From Clostridiales bacterium (GTDB lineage: Bacteria; Bacillota; Clostridia; Saccharofermentanales; Saccharofermentanaceae), in assembly GCA_017649645.1 (NCBI GenBank), contig JAGCGK010000124.1, positions 136,233 to 200,232 of the forward strand: a DNA stretch of 64,000 nucleotides. The letters are read 5' to 3'. The notes below the pieces were generated by a model. The model was given only the letters and a program-made list of their open reading frames with translations. It did not search any database and was not told the DNA's origin. Positions 27,190 to 36,231 of this stretch are shown here, piece after piece (the first letter of the stretch is position 1; every line of letters begins with the position of its first letter). The translations under genes and the position numbers were made by a program.

Positions 27190-28953
27190 ATGTGTATTAG
27201 AAAAACCAAGATAATCTGTACGTTGGGACCTGCAGTCGATTCCGACGACATGATAAGAGAACTTATGCTGGGCGGTATGAACGTTTGCCGTCTCAACATG
27301 AGCCACGGAACTCACGAAGAACATCAGCAGAGGATCGACAGAGTTAAAAGGATCAGAGAAGAATTGAATCTTCCTGTCGCACTTCTCCTTGATACAAAGG
27401 GACCTGAGATCAGAACAGGCGTTTTCAAAGATCACAAGATAACACTTAAAGAAGGAAATACGGTAACTATTACTGACAAGGATATCGAAGGAACAGAGAC
27501 CGAGTTTTCCATCAGTTACAAAGATCTTGCCAAGGACGTTTCCATCGGTTCGAAGATCTTGATCGATGACGGTCTTATCGAACTCGAAGTTACAAAGATA
27601 ACAGGAAGAGTCATCACATGTAAAGTACTTAACGGCGGCGATGTATCAGACAGAAAGAGCATCAACGTTCCTGGAAGTAATCTGAACCTTCCTTCCCTCA
27701 CCGACAAGGACAGAGACGATATCCTCTTTGCAGTCGAGAACGAATTCGACTTCATTGCTGCATCATTCGTACGTAAGGCAAAAGACGTTCAGGAAATAAA
27801 GAGAGTCCTCGATCAGGCAGGAGAACACGGCATCTGCCTTATCTCCAAGATCGAAAACAAAGAAGGTATCAACAACTTTGACGAGATCCTTAAGGTATCC
27901 GACGGTATCATGGTTGCCAGAGGTGACTTAGGCGTAGAGATCCCTGCCGCAGAAGTTCCTCCGATCCAGAAGACCTGCATCCAGGTTGCTCACCAGATGG
28001 GTAAGATCTCCATAACGGCTACACAGATGCTCGATTCCATGATCAGAAATCCCCGTCCTACAAGAGCCGAGGTTTCCGACGTTGCAAACGCTATTTACGA
28101 CGGCACTTCCGCAGTAATGCTCTCAGGCGAGACTGCTTCAGGTAAATATCCTCTCGAGTCTCTTAAGATGATGGTAGAGATCGCAAAGCAGACCGAAAGT
28201 TCCATAAACTATTGGAAGAGATTCGTTAACCAGAACATTCCTATGCTTCCTTCAGTAGGAAACGCTATAAGCCACGCTTCATGTACGACAGCTATGGATC
28301 TTGATGCAAAGGCCATAATCTCTCTTACTCACGCAGGAAAAACAGCAAGACTTCTTTCGAGATTCCGTCCGGGATGTCCTATCATCTCCACCACGGTCTT
28401 CCCTCGCGTTCAGCGTCAGCTTAACTTGAGCTGGGGTGTTGTTCCGATCCTTGTTCCTGAAGTAACTACAACTGATGAACTTTTCGAAGTAGGGATCAAG
28501 TGTGCAGCTGAAGCAGGATTTTTGAGCGACGGTGATCTCGTTGTTATGACCGGTGGTACTCCTGTTGGAATGTCAGGTACTACTAATACTATTAAGGTTC
28601 AGACAATCGGTTCTTCCATCACGAGCGGCAAGGGACTTCCTTCCGAGAACGCCAAGAACAATATCCGTTCCGGAACCGTATGTCTCATCAGAGATCCTGA
28701 GCATGTCGACGTTTCAAAGATCGACTGTCCTGAAGATATGATCCTCGTAGCTCCATACACAACAAACACCATGATGCCTCTTATAAGACGCGCCAAGGTA
28801 CTTGTTGTTGAGGACGATGATCCGTCATGCCACACAGCTACTGTCGCAGCTGCTCTCGACATCCCTTCAGTCCTTTCATGTTCCAATGCAACAAAGCTTT
28901 TGAACAACGGAAGAACAGTTACGGTAGACACCGTAAAGGGCAGCATCAGCTGA
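27190..28953 (+). CDS. pyk: Pyruvate kinase with C-terminal PEP-utiliser-like domain
   Basis: A 587-residue enzyme of glycolysis that makes pyruvate and ATP from PEP and ADP. Motifs: KIICTLGPAVDS at the N-terminus, substrate-binding ISKIENKEGINNFDEIL, MVARGDLGVEIP, and TATQMLDSMIRNPRPTRAEVSDVANA. An extra domain after about 480 (PEDMILVAPYTTNTMMPLI ... NNGRTVTVD) is the mobile PEP-utiliser-like domain of Bacillus and clostridial enzymes. AAAGGA lies upstream of the ATG. A strong terminator follows. Confidence 0.98.
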   Translation: MCIRKTKIICTLGPAVDSDDMIRELMLGGMNVCRLNMSHGTHEEHQQRIDRVKRIREELNLPVALLLDTKGPEIRTGVFKDHKITLKEGNTVTITDKDIEGTETEFSISYKDLAKDVSIGSKILIDDGLIELEVTKITGRVITCKVLNGGDVSDRKSINVPGSNLNLPSLTDKDRDDILFAVENEFDFIAASFVRKAKDVQEIKRVLDQAGEHGICLISKIENKEGINNFDEILKVSDGIMVARGDLGVEIPAAEVPPIQKTCIQVAHQMGKISITATQMLDSMIRNPRPTRAEVSDVANAIYDGTSAVMLSGETASGKYPLESLKMMVEIAKQTESSINYWKRFVNQNIPMLPSVGNAISHASCTTAMDLDAKAIISLTHAGKTARLLSRFRPGCPIISTTVFPRVQRQLNLSWGVVPILVPEVTTTDELFEVGIKCAAEAGFLSDGDLVVMTGGTPVGMSGTTNTIKVQTIGSSITSGKGLPSENAKNNIRSGTVCLIRDPEHVDVSKIDCPEDMILVAPYTTNTMMPLIRRAKVLVVEDDDPSCHTATVAAALDIPSVLSCSNATKLLNNGRTVTVDTVKGSIS

Positions 28954-28971
28954 TAGATAATATGCTCTTTC

Positions 28972-29006
28972 AAGGGACCTTTTCTTCTCGAAAAGGTCCT
29001 TTTTTA
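28972..29006 (+). terminator. Intrinsic terminator of pyk
   Basis: A 12-bp stem (28972-28983 with 28991-29002, one G-T pair) with a 7-nt loop, running into T residues 29000-29006. Confidence 0.9.
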
Positions 29007-29085
29007 TTGCAATCACTTTGGTAAATATGCACATCAATCTATTCGACCTCCATCTATAATTCAGGACTTCGGCACACCCTGCATT

Positions 29086-29114
29086 TTGGGGAAAATGCCG
29101 TAATATGCTATAAT
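29086..29114 (+). promoter_or_regulatory. Predicted promoter of the SH3b-3D gene
   Basis: TTGGGG (29086-29091), 17 bp, TATAAT (29109-29114), about 32 nt before the ATG. Confidence 0.6.
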
Positions 29115-29146
29115 TAATATAACTATGCGCTCTTTTTGGAGGGACA

Positions 29147-30184
29147 ATGAAATTTATTGGTACTACAACCAAATATAAAGTAACGAAGGAAAAGATACAG
29201 ATGGCGGTCAGCGTCGGCATGATCGCATTGATCAGCTGTATATCCATTGTTACGGTCAAAGCCCTTATCGAGGCGCGAAGCAAGATCGATAAGCAGAACC
29301 TGGATGCAGAGTTCGTTCAGCTTATCAATGAGACAAGCGAAGAAGAGATCGAAGTCATTGAAAAGTCAGATAACGAGGCTTCTGCTTCAATACCTGATCA
29401 TACATCGGAAAGTGTTGCTCCTGACTCAACAGAAGAGCAGATCCTTACTGAAGATACTTCAGAACAGTTGCCTTCAGAAGAGACTTCCGCTACTCAGGAA
29501 ACAGCTGCCGCTACAGAAGCAACACCTGCTACGACAACGACAGAGACAACCGCTGCATTTACCGAGACTTCCGTAATAAAGTTCGTATATGCATCGAGCG
29601 AACTTAACGTAAGAACAGGTCCGGGCACTTCCTATGACGTCGTTAAGACGATCGAGAAAGGTTCCGGTATCGATGTAATCGGTGTAACAGATAACGGATG
29701 GTATCACACCTATAACGGAAACTATGTCTCAAAAGATCTTTGTCAGGACGATCCGGTCAAGGTCGCTACTCCTACACCGGTCCCTGTTCAGACTACTGCA
29801 ACTCAGGCGACAACAACTGCCGCTACAACAACAACTGCTGCTGCAACACAACCTGCTCCTGCCAACAACCAGGCTAAGGAAGGAATGACTTACTATGGTT
29901 CATGCACGATCACGTTCTATGGTCCTCAGCCATTGGGTGACGGTACTTACAGCACTTCCACGGCTACGGGAACAACATGCTGTGAAGGTGTAACCTGCGC
30001 CGCTGACTGGAGCATCTTCCCTGCAGGAACCGTAATCTACGTTGTTAACGATCCTCTCGGAGGAGACGGATATTACACCGTGGAAGACAAGGGTTCCGGC
30101 GTTAAGGGTTCTCATATCGATATTTATGCAGATGCAGGCGAATCTTATTCAACAACATCATGTGAGGTATACATAGTTAACTGA
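29147..30184 (+). CDS. Membrane-anchored SH3b and 3D-domain cell-wall protein
   Basis: A 345-residue protein with an N-terminal transmembrane anchor (about 13-38), an acidic Ser/Thr/Glu-rich spacer, a bacterial SH3 domain (about 145-205, LNVRTGPGTSYDVVKTI ... NGWYHTY), a second Thr/Ala/Pro linker, and a C-terminal 3D (double-psi barrel, MltA/YuiC-like) domain with TATGTTCCEGVTCAADWSI and VEDKGSGVKGSHIDIY. The two Asp residues of the last motif are the 3D signature. It is likely a muralytic or peptidoglycan-remodelling protein. GGAGGG precedes the ATG. The rnj gene starts 1 nt after its stop. Confidence 0.9.
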   Translation: MKFIGTTTKYKVTKEKIQMAVSVGMIALISCISIVTVKALIEARSKIDKQNLDAEFVQLINETSEEEIEVIEKSDNEASASIPDHTSESVAPDSTEEQILTEDTSEQLPSEETSATQETAAATEATPATTTTETTAAFTETSVIKFVYASSELNVRTGPGTSYDVVKTIEKGSGIDVIGVTDNGWYHTYNGNYVSKDLCQDDPVKVATPTPVPVQTTATQATTTAATTTTAAATQPAPANNQAKEGMTYYGSCTITFYGPQPLGDGTYSTSTATGTTCCEGVTCAADWSIFPAGTVIYVVNDPLGGDGYYTVEDKGSGVKGSHIDIYADAGESYSTTSCEVYIVN

Positions 30185-30185
30185 T

Positions 30186-31967
30186 ATGAAAAAAGACAAC
30201 AAACAAATAACAGAAAAAAAGAACTCGAAGAAGAAGGCACCTGAGGCAAAAGCGTCAAAGGAAACCAAAGAATCAAAGAAGAAAAAATCTTCCAAGAGCA
30301 AAGTCAATCCATTAAGGATCATTCCTCTTGGCGGTCTTTGTGAGATCGGCAAGAACATGACCTGCTTCGAATACGGAAACGACATGATCATCGTTGATGT
30401 AGGTATGGCTTTCGCAGAAGAAAACATGCCGGGCGTTGATGCCGTTATCCCTGACTATACTTATGTTCTCGAAAACAAGTCCAAACTTCGCGGAATATTC
30501 CTTACACACGGACACGAGGACCATATCGGATCACTTCCTTATCTTCTGTCAGAACTTAAATGCCCTCTTTACGGCGGCAAGCTTACAGTTGAACTCGTAA
30601 GACATAAGCTCGCAGACAAAGGTATCAGCATGGCAGGAATCAGTTTTAATTCCTGTAAGAACGGCGATCTTATTAAAGCCGGAACAAATTTCTTGGTTGA
30701 GTTTATAAGAGTTAATCACTCCATCGCAGATTCATATGCTCTTGCAATAAGAACTCCTGTCGGACTTGTTATCCACTCGGGTGACTTTAAGGTAGACTAC
30801 ACACCTATTAACGGTAAGACCATAAATCTTCAAAGATTCGGCGAACTCGGAAAAGAAGGCGTTCTTCTGTTCATGTGTGAGAGCACCAACGTTGAGATCC
30901 CGGGTGTATCCCCTTCAGAGATGCACGTAGGCGAATCATTCCAGAGGATCTTCCAGGAGACCAAAGGAAGGATCATCGTTGCAACATTCTCGAGCCACGT
31001 TCACAGGATGCAGCAGATCTTCACGGCTGCCGAGAAGTACGGAAGACATGTATGCCTTTCCGGAAGGAGCATGGTCAACACATTTAATGTTGCGAATTCT
31101 CTCGGATACATAAGCATGAATCCTGATACTCTTATCGATACTTCAGAACTCGACAACTATGATCCTGATGAGATCGTAATCCTTACTACGGGAAGCCAGG
31201 CTGAGCCTATGAGCGCGCTTTCAAGGATCGCTTTTGCATCTCATAGATCCATCGAGATCCAGTCAGGCGATACGGTCATTATCTCAGCACATCCTATCCC
31301 GGGTAATGAGAAACCTATCTACAGAGTGATCAATGAGCTTTTCAGAAGAGGAGCTCATGTAATATACGAATCACTTGCTGATGTTCACGTATCAGGTCAC
31401 GCCTACAGAAACGAGCTTAAGCTCTTACATAGCCTTGTTAAGCCTAAGTTCTTCATTCCTGTTCACGGTGAATACAGAATGCTCTATAAGCATAAGGAAC
31501 TCGCGAAGTCACTCGGAACAGAAGAAGATAATATCTTCATCATGAATAACGGTGATGTTTTGGAAGTCCGCCCTGATAAGGCCAGGATCAACGGTACCGT
31601 TCCTGCTGCTGCAGTCTTGATCGACGGCTCAAGCGCGAGTGATATCGGAAACAAGATCTTCAGTGACAGAAGGATGCTCGGTGAAGACGGATGTATCGCT
31701 ATCTCCATCACCCTGGACCGCAAGGGTAATCTTTACTGCCCGCCGCAGGTCAATTCGCTGGGATTCGTTTTCGAGGATGAAAAAGAAGAGATACACAGAG
31801 CTTGCGGTTCAAAGGCAATGAGCCTTATGATGTCTGACAAGAACAAGCAGGCTGACCTTGAGACTTATGCATACTCCAGGCAGTTCCGCGAATCAATCAA
31901 GGGATTCCTTGTCGAAAAGACAAAGAAGCGTCCTGGCATCCTCGTAACGGTTACAAGGTTGGTATAA
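30186..31967 (+). CDS. rnj: Ribonuclease J
   Basis: A 593-residue metallo-beta-lactamase/beta-CASP nuclease with 5'-3' exo- and endonuclease activity on mRNA and rRNA precursors. The Zn motif THGHEDHIG is near residues 107-115. The beta-CASP motifs SSHVHRMQQI, HVSGHAYRNELKLL and FFIPVHGEYRML are present. The first 38 residues are an unusually Lys/Glu-rich tail (KKDNKQITEKKNSKKK), probably disordered. It follows the SH3b-3D gene directly, and the gamma carbonic anhydrase gene starts 2 nt downstream. Confidence 0.97.
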   Translation: MKKDNKQITEKKNSKKKAPEAKASKETKESKKKKSSKSKVNPLRIIPLGGLCEIGKNMTCFEYGNDMIIVDVGMAFAEENMPGVDAVIPDYTYVLENKSKLRGIFLTHGHEDHIGSLPYLLSELKCPLYGGKLTVELVRHKLADKGISMAGISFNSCKNGDLIKAGTNFLVEFIRVNHSIADSYALAIRTPVGLVIHSGDFKVDYTPINGKTINLQRFGELGKEGVLLFMCESTNVEIPGVSPSEMHVGESFQRIFQETKGRIIVATFSSHVHRMQQIFTAAEKYGRHVCLSGRSMVNTFNVANSLGYISMNPDTLIDTSELDNYDPDEIVILTTGSQAEPMSALSRIAFASHRSIEIQSGDTVIISAHPIPGNEKPIYRVINELFRRGAHVIYESLADVHVSGHAYRNELKLLHSLVKPKFFIPVHGEYRMLYKHKELAKSLGTEEDNIFIMNNGDVLEVRPDKARINGTVPAAAVLIDGSSASDIGNKIFSDRRMLGEDGCIAISITLDRKGNLYCPPQVNSLGFVFEDEKEEIHRACGSKAMSLMMSDKNKQADLETYAYSRQFRESIKGFLVEKTKKRPGILVTVTRLV

Positions 31968-31969
31968 AT

Positions 31970-32482
31970 ATGATAATGGACTACAAGGGCAAGAGCCCTT
32001 TGATCGACGACTCATGCTACATCGCGCCATCAGCTGACATCATCGGAGATGTTACCATCGGTAAGGATTCTTCGGTGTGGTTCTCTGCTGTAGTAAGAGG
32101 CGATATGGCGCCTATTAAGATCGGCAACAGGTCAAATGTTCAGGACAACTGCACGCTTCATTGTAAGATCGCTCAGCCGATAACAGTCGGTGATGATGTA
32201 ACTATAGGACATAACGCCGTGCTTCACAGCTGTACTGTGGGCGATAACACTCTGATCGGAATGAGTTCTACGATACTTGACGGTGCTGTAATCGGAAAAA
32301 ACTGTATCGTTGGCGCAGGGTCACTTGTAACTTCAAATAAAGTTTTCGAAGATAATTCCCTTATCATCGGAAGTCCTGCCAAAGTCGTCAGAAAGATCGA
32401 CAAAGAAGGCGAAGAAGAACTTAGGAAAGCAGCCGGATATTATGTCGACGACTGCATCGAATACAGGGATCACTCAAAGTAA
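31970..32482 (+). CDS. Gamma-class carbonic anhydrase-like hexapeptide-repeat protein
   Basis: The 170 residues form left-handed beta-helix hexapeptide repeats (IGDVTIGKDSSVWFSAVVRGD). Three metal-ligand-type histidines occur in NCTLHCKI, TIGHNAVLHSC. This places it in the YrdA/PaaY/gamma-CA group. Activity as a carbonic anhydrase is not certain, since many such proteins are inactive. Start could also be ATG 31976. The 3' end overlaps the convergent lipoprotein gene by 13 nt. Confidence 0.9.
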   Translation: MIMDYKGKSPLIDDSCYIAPSADIIGDVTIGKDSSVWFSAVVRGDMAPIKIGNRSNVQDNCTLHCKIAQPITVGDDVTIGHNAVLHSCTVGDNTLIGMSSTILDGAVIGKNCIVGAGSLVTSNKVFEDNSLIIGSPAKVVRKIDKEGEEELRKAAGYYVDDCIEYRDHSK

Positions 32483-33450
32483 TAAACGTACTCGGTATAC
32501 GAATCCGGATTATCAGCGTTGCCGCTTTTTATGAGGTTTCCCTCTTCATCATATTCGTAGTAATTCTGTGACTTATCGAATCCTCCGTGAGCCAGGTCAT
32601 ATGATGTCTCCGACATAAGTATCATGTTGCCGTTATCGTCGTATTGGTAGCTCGTCTCATAGCAAAGCTTATCGGAGATATATTCTTTCTCATAGGTAAG
32701 AAGATCACCATTATAGGTGTACATGATCTCAACGATGCTGTCTTCCGAACTAACTTCGTAATAAACGACATTGCCGTTCTCATCATATTCGTATGCTGTT
32801 ATTCCGGTCATGGAAACGATCTCAGTGATCATTCCCTTCTCATCATACCTATAGGTTTCTTCACTTAACAAATCATTGTCTTCGGAATTGAAGTACGCAG
32901 CATAGCTGAGAGAACCGTCTGAATTATATTGATACATGTGAATATATGATGTATCGTATATTTCTTCCTCTGTATCAGGATCAACAGTATAGTTCTCCTC
33001 AGTTACGGTGATAAGATTACCCTTCTCATCATATTCATAAGAAGAATAAGTCTTGGTGGTAACGTAATCATCTCTTTTCAAAGTAGATGTTGAGACCGAG
33101 CTTATGAGCTTACCATCATCATCATACTCTTTAGCTGACTCGCTTTGGATCCCGCTGCCGCTCATGAAATAGGATGCGGAATAAATGACCTTGTCTGCCT
33201 GAGTTTTTTCTACTGCGATCAAGGTCTTGGTATCACCGTCTTTGACCGAATAAGTCTCCTTAACAAAGACCGGTACCGGTACAGGCGTAGGTGTCGGAGA
33301 AGGAGTCGGTGTCGCGGTTGCAGCAGCAGCTGTAGTGGTAGTCGCTACGCTTTCCGTCTGCGCTTCCGTAGTCTCTGGCGTTTCATTATCGCACGCACCA
33401 AGAAGGCACAATGCCAAAACCACGCTCATCGCCAAAGCCGCTCTCTTCAT
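32470..33450 (-). CDS. Lipoprotein with YD-type repeats
   Basis: A 326-residue protein with lipobox LLGAC (Cys20), a Thr/Ala/Pro linker ending in a PTPTPVPVPV stretch, and a body made of at least six degenerate repeats of the YEYDEKGNLI type (for instance YQYNSDGSLS, YEYDENGNVV, YQYDDNGNMI). Such YD/RHS-like repeats form beta-strands and often bind carbohydrate. The same repeat style recurs in the two DUF4214 proteins at 41209-45210. The gene has its own promoter with a perfect TTTTCGAAAA palindrome in the spacer. It converges on and overlaps the carbonic anhydrase gene. Confidence 0.85.
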   Translation of the reverse strand: MKRAALAMSVVLALCLLGACDNETPETTEAQTESVATTTTAAAATATPTPSPTPTPVPVPVFVKETYSVKDGDTKTLIAVEKTQADKVIYSASYFMSGSGIQSESAKEYDDDGKLISSVSTSTLKRDDYVTTKTYSSYEYDEKGNLITVTEENYTVDPDTEEEIYDTSYIHMYQYNSDGSLSYAAYFNSEDNDLLSEETYRYDEKGMITEIVSMTGITAYEYDENGNVVYYEVSSEDSIVEIMYTYNGDLLTYEKEYISDKLCYETSYQYDDNGNMILMSETSYDLAHGGFDKSQNYYEYDEEGNLIKSGNADNPDSYTEYVYYFE

Positions 33451-33483
33451 AACTAACCCTTTCTTCTTAAATATCCCTTACAT

Positions 33484-33511
33484 ATAATACTCATATTCTT
33501 TTCGAAAACAA
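33484..33511 (-). promoter_or_regulatory. Predicted promoter of the YD-repeat lipoprotein gene, with internal TTTTCGAAAA
   Basis: Minus strand: TTGTTT (33506-33511), 16 bp, TATTAT (33484-33489). The perfect palindrome TTTTCGAAAA (33499-33508) lies over the spacer and -35 edge, where a bound regulator would block polymerase. Confidence 0.5.
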
Positions 33512-33555
33512 GAAAAAGCGGATCAAAAGATGACCCGCATCAAGCGCGAACATGA

Positions 33556-33589
33556 TAAAGGCCGATATCTCAAAATGAAGATACCGGCC
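33556..33589 (-). terminator. Intrinsic terminator of nfnA-nfnB
   Basis: On the minus strand an 11-bp stem (33560-33570 with 33579-33589, one G-U pair) with an 8-nt loop is followed by TTTATC. It lies 24 nt after the nfnB stop. Confidence 0.7.
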
Positions 33590-33612
33590 ACAAACTCATA
33601 AAGAGATTATTC

Positions 33613-34998
33613 TTATTTATTTCCGCTTAAGTACTCATGGATACCCTGTGCGGCTTTCTTACCTGCTCCCATCGCAAGGATGACCGTTGCTGCTCCCGTA
33701 ACGGCATCACCACCTGCGTAAACGCCTTCCTTAGTGGTCTTACCTGATTCCTCGGTAACGACGATGCACTTCTTGTTGTTCGTCTCAAGGCCTTTGGTCG
33801 TTTTCGCGATAAGAGGATTAGGGGAAGTACCGAGAGCCATGATCACGGAATCAGTCTCGATCTCGAACTCTGATCCTTCAACTGCAACAGGTCTTCTTCT
33901 GCCGCTGGCGTCAGGCTCGCCGAGTTCCATTCTTATGCACTTTATCGCACGGACGCACTTGTCGTCATCCATAAGGATCTCGATTGGATTTGTAAGAAGT
34001 TCGAACTTGATCCCTTCTTCTTTTGCATGATGAACTTCTTCTGCTCTGGCAGGAAGCTCCTTCTCGCTTCTTCTGTAGACGACAGTTACTTCAGAACCAA
34101 GACGCAGGGCTGTTCTTGCAGCATCCATCGCAACGTTACCGCCGCCTACTACAACAGTCTTTCCTGTCTTAAGGATCGGAGTATCGTAGTCATCTCTGAA
34201 TGCTTTCATGAGATTACTTCTGGTTAAGTATTCGTTAGCTGAGAAAACGCCCTTAGCATTCTCGCCCGGTATCTTCATGAACATAGGAAGACCTGCACCG
34301 GAACCAATGAATACCGCTTCAAAACCTTCACTCTCGATAAGCTCATCAATAGTTACGGATCTTCCGATAACGACATCAGTCTCGATCTTAACACCCAAAG
34401 ACTTAACATTCTCGATCTCGGATCTTACTACCGTATCCTTAGGAAGTCTGAACTCCGGAATACCATAAGTAAGTACTCCGCCTGCTTCATGAAGCGCCTC
34501 GAAAATGGTTACGTCATAACCAAGTTTTGCCAAGTCACCTGCACATGTAAGACCCGCAGGACCAGCTCCTACGATCGCAACTTTGTGACCGTTTTCCGGT
34601 GCGAGCTTATGAGGCTTGATACCCTTTTCTCTTGCCTTATCGGCAACGTATCTTTCAAGCTTACCGATAGCAACCGCTTCGCCCTTGATCCCTCTTATGC
34701 ACTTGGACTCACACTGTGTTTCCTGAGGACATACACGTCCGCATACTGCAGGAAGGGAACTTGAAAGCGAGAGCACATCATAAGCTCCTTCGATATCATT
34801 TTCCTTAAGTCTGGAGATAAATCCCGGAATGTTGATGTTAACAGGGCATCCTGCCACGCACTGGGGATTTTTACAGTTCAAGCATCTGGATGCTTCAAGA
34901 GCTGCTTCCTCGTCATTATATCCGAGACATACTTCGTCAAAATTCTTGGCTCTTACGAGAGGTTCCTGTTCCTTGATCGGTACTCTATCGTTAATCAT
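33613..34998 (-). CDS. nfnB: NADH-dependent ferredoxin:NADP+ oxidoreductase subunit B (GltA-like)
   Basis: A 461-residue glutamate-synthase small-subunit-type flavoprotein. The N-terminal CLNCKNPQCVAGCPV and CGRVCPQETQCESKC hold ligands for two [4Fe-4S] clusters. FAD and NADPH Rossmann motifs follow (VAIVGAGPAGLTCAGDLA and VVVGGGNVAMDAA). Alone it would be called GltA, but the 4-nt overlap with the NfnA-like gene and the absence of a glutamate synthase large subunit point to the electron-bifurcating Nfn complex, which couples ferredoxin and NADH to NADP+. Confidence 0.9.
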   Translation of the reverse strand: MINDRVPIKEQEPLVRAKNFDEVCLGYNDEEAALEASRCLNCKNPQCVAGCPVNINIPGFISRLKENDIEGAYDVLSLSSSLPAVCGRVCPQETQCESKCIRGIKGEAVAIGKLERYVADKAREKGIKPHKLAPENGHKVAIVGAGPAGLTCAGDLAKLGYDVTIFEALHEAGGVLTYGIPEFRLPKDTVVRSEIENVKSLGVKIETDVVIGRSVTIDELIESEGFEAVFIGSGAGLPMFMKIPGENAKGVFSANEYLTRSNLMKAFRDDYDTPILKTGKTVVVGGGNVAMDAARTALRLGSEVTVVYRRSEKELPARAEEVHHAKEEGIKFELLTNPIEILMDDDKCVRAIKCIRMELGEPDASGRRRPVAVEGSEFEIETDSVIMALGTSPNPLIAKTTKGLETNNKKCIVVTEESGKTTKEGVYAGGDAVTGAATVILAMGAGKKAAQGIHEYLSGNK

Positions 34999-35888
34999 TT
35001 CTCATCACCTCCGCAGTGTCCGCATCCGCCATGATGGGTATCGCCTTCCTTAAGTTTAAGAAGCGCTCTTCCCTCTTCGGTCTTATAAAGTCTCATTCGA
35101 TCCATTGCCTCATCGAAATTTACGAGGAATCCGTCGAACTCAGGACCGTCTATACAAGCGAACTTAACTTCATCTCCTACAGTTAATCTGCAGGCACCGC
35201 ACATACCCGTACCGTCAACCATGATAGGGTTCATGCTGACAATAGTAGGAATGTTGTAATTCTTAGTTGTGAGAACACAGAATTTCATCATGATCATAGG
35301 TCCTATCGAGACACAAAGATCGTACTTCTTTCCCTGATTCTCAACGAGATCCTTAATGACTTCAGTAACAAGACCTTTTCTTCCGTAAGATCCGTCATCC
35401 GTTGTGATATAAAGATTTCCCGCAACCTTCTTCATCTCTTCTTCAAGGATAACAAGTTCTTTATTCTTAGCTCCGATGATAACATCAGCATCTATACCGT
35501 GTTCATGAAGCCACTTGACCTGAGGATAAACAGGAGCTGTACCAAGACCGCCTCCGACAAAGAGGATCTTCTTTTTCTTAACTTCCTCAATATCATCAGT
35601 AACAAGTTCTGAAGGATTACCCAAAGGACCTACAAAATCCATGAAGTAATCTCCTTCTTTCATGTCACCCATTCTGGTGGTGCTATAACCGATCTTTTGA
35701 ACTACGATAGTTACTGTACCTTCATCCCTGTTGTAATCACAAATTGTAAGAGGTATCCTCTCACCTTTCTCGTCGATCTTAACGATAACAAACTGTCCCG
35801 GCTCACAGTACTTAGCTGTTCTCGGAGCCACTACATCCATAAGAAAAATGAGCGGATGCAGATCGACCTTTCTTTTAATCAGATACAT
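34995..35888 (-). CDS. nfnA: NADH-dependent ferredoxin:NADP+ oxidoreductase subunit A
   Basis: A 297-residue ferredoxin-NADP reductase-like protein. The FAD-binding RIPLTICDYN lies near residue 50, the NAD-binding VGGGLGTAPVYP near 110, and the [2Fe-2S] ligands in GTGMCGACRLTVGDEVKFAC near 220. It forms the Nfn complex with the next gene. ATG 35888 with GGAGG 7 nt upstream is preferred over the ATG at 35918. The older name for this family is sulfide dehydrogenase subunit SudB. Confidence 0.92.
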   Translation of the reverse strand: MYLIKRKVDLHPLIFLMDVVAPRTAKYCEPGQFVIVKIDEKGERIPLTICDYNRDEGTVTIVVQKIGYSTTRMGDMKEGDYFMDFVGPLGNPSELVTDDIEEVKKKKILFVGGGLGTAPVYPQVKWLHEHGIDADVIIGAKNKELVILEEEMKKVAGNLYITTDDGSYGRKGLVTEVIKDLVENQGKKYDLCVSIGPMIMMKFCVLTTKNYNIPTIVSMNPIMVDGTGMCGACRLTVGDEVKFACIDGPEFDGFLVNFDEAMDRMRLYKTEEGRALLKLKEGDTHHGGCGHCGGDEK

Positions 35889-35956
35889 AGAATATCCTCC
35901 GTGTAAATTGATTTTCATTTTAATATTATCATTTTAATACTAAATCACAGTTTTGC

Positions 35957-35986
35957 ATACTAGTATATTAGTTAGATTTCATTCAA
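35957..35986 (-). promoter_or_regulatory. Predicted promoter of nfnAB with palindromic -10
   Basis: Minus strand: TTGAAT (35981-35986), 18 bp, TAGTAT (35957-35962). The -10 is half of the perfect palindrome ATACTAGTAT (35957-35966). Confidence 0.5.
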
Positions 35987-36014
35987 AAAACTTTTCGAAC
36001 TTCCACACATTAAA

Positions 36015-36038
36015 AGCCGCAACAGAAATGTCGCGGCT
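36015..36038 (-). terminator. Terminator of the candidate small RNA
   Basis: On the minus strand AGCCGC-G-ACA pairs with TGT-T-GCGGCT (all paired, one G-U) around a TTTC loop and is followed by TTTTAA. On the plus strand the same position is an A-C mismatch, so the minus strand is the functional direction. Confidence 0.7.
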
Positions 36039-36207
36039 CCTAACGGTTTATAAGTTCATTTGGGGGGTGAGTCCCCGCTTTGGACATTTGATGATCCGTG
36101 CCTGGGTCATCATAGAGTGAGTAGTGTCTGCAACATGTCTATGGCGTTTTTTGTTTTTGCAGTTAATGTCCGTTTATTTGCAGGTAATATCATTACTTTA
36201 CAAACTA

Positions 36208-36223
36208 GTTAGCGTTGGCTAAC
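36208..36223. promoter_or_regulatory. Operator-like palindrome at the start of the candidate RNA
   Basis: GTTAGC-gttg-GCTAAC is perfect, and 1 bp longer if A/T ends are counted. It lies at +1 to +18 of the predicted RNA and resembles the TTAG...CTAA pattern of DtxR/IdeR-type iron regulators. It could equally be an RNA hairpin. Confidence 0.35.
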
Positions 36224-36231
36224 TGTGTGTT

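Larger units (their letters stand above)
36008..36225 (-). ncRNA. Candidate structured small RNA, about 215 nt, family unknown
   Basis: There is a 460-bp gap between nfnA and the nitroreductase gene, and this part has all marks of an RNA gene on the minus strand. A good promoter (36232-36260) and a terminator (36015-36038) frame it. Between them are self-complementary stems: GTTAGC-CAAC-GCTAAC at the very 5' end (36208-36223); CTGCAA with TTGCAG; GATGA/TCATC with a CC/GG step; GGGG-actca-CCCC; and a long-range GGACATT with AATGTCC enclosing the first inner two. The longest ORF inside (21 codons) has no ribosome site. I could not match it to 6S RNA, SRP RNA, RNase P, tmRNA or a known riboswitch from memory; raiA-type or 6S-type RNA remain alternatives. 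Confidence 0.55.

Noticed and set aside
33613-34998. Glutamate synthase small subunit (gltD)
   Set aside because: The sequence fits, but there is no large subunit and the gene is coupled to an NfnA-type partner, so NfnB is the better name.
36040-36110. 21-codon ORF on the minus strand inside the candidate RNA
   Set aside because: No Shine-Dalgarno sequence; the bases are better explained by the hairpins they form.
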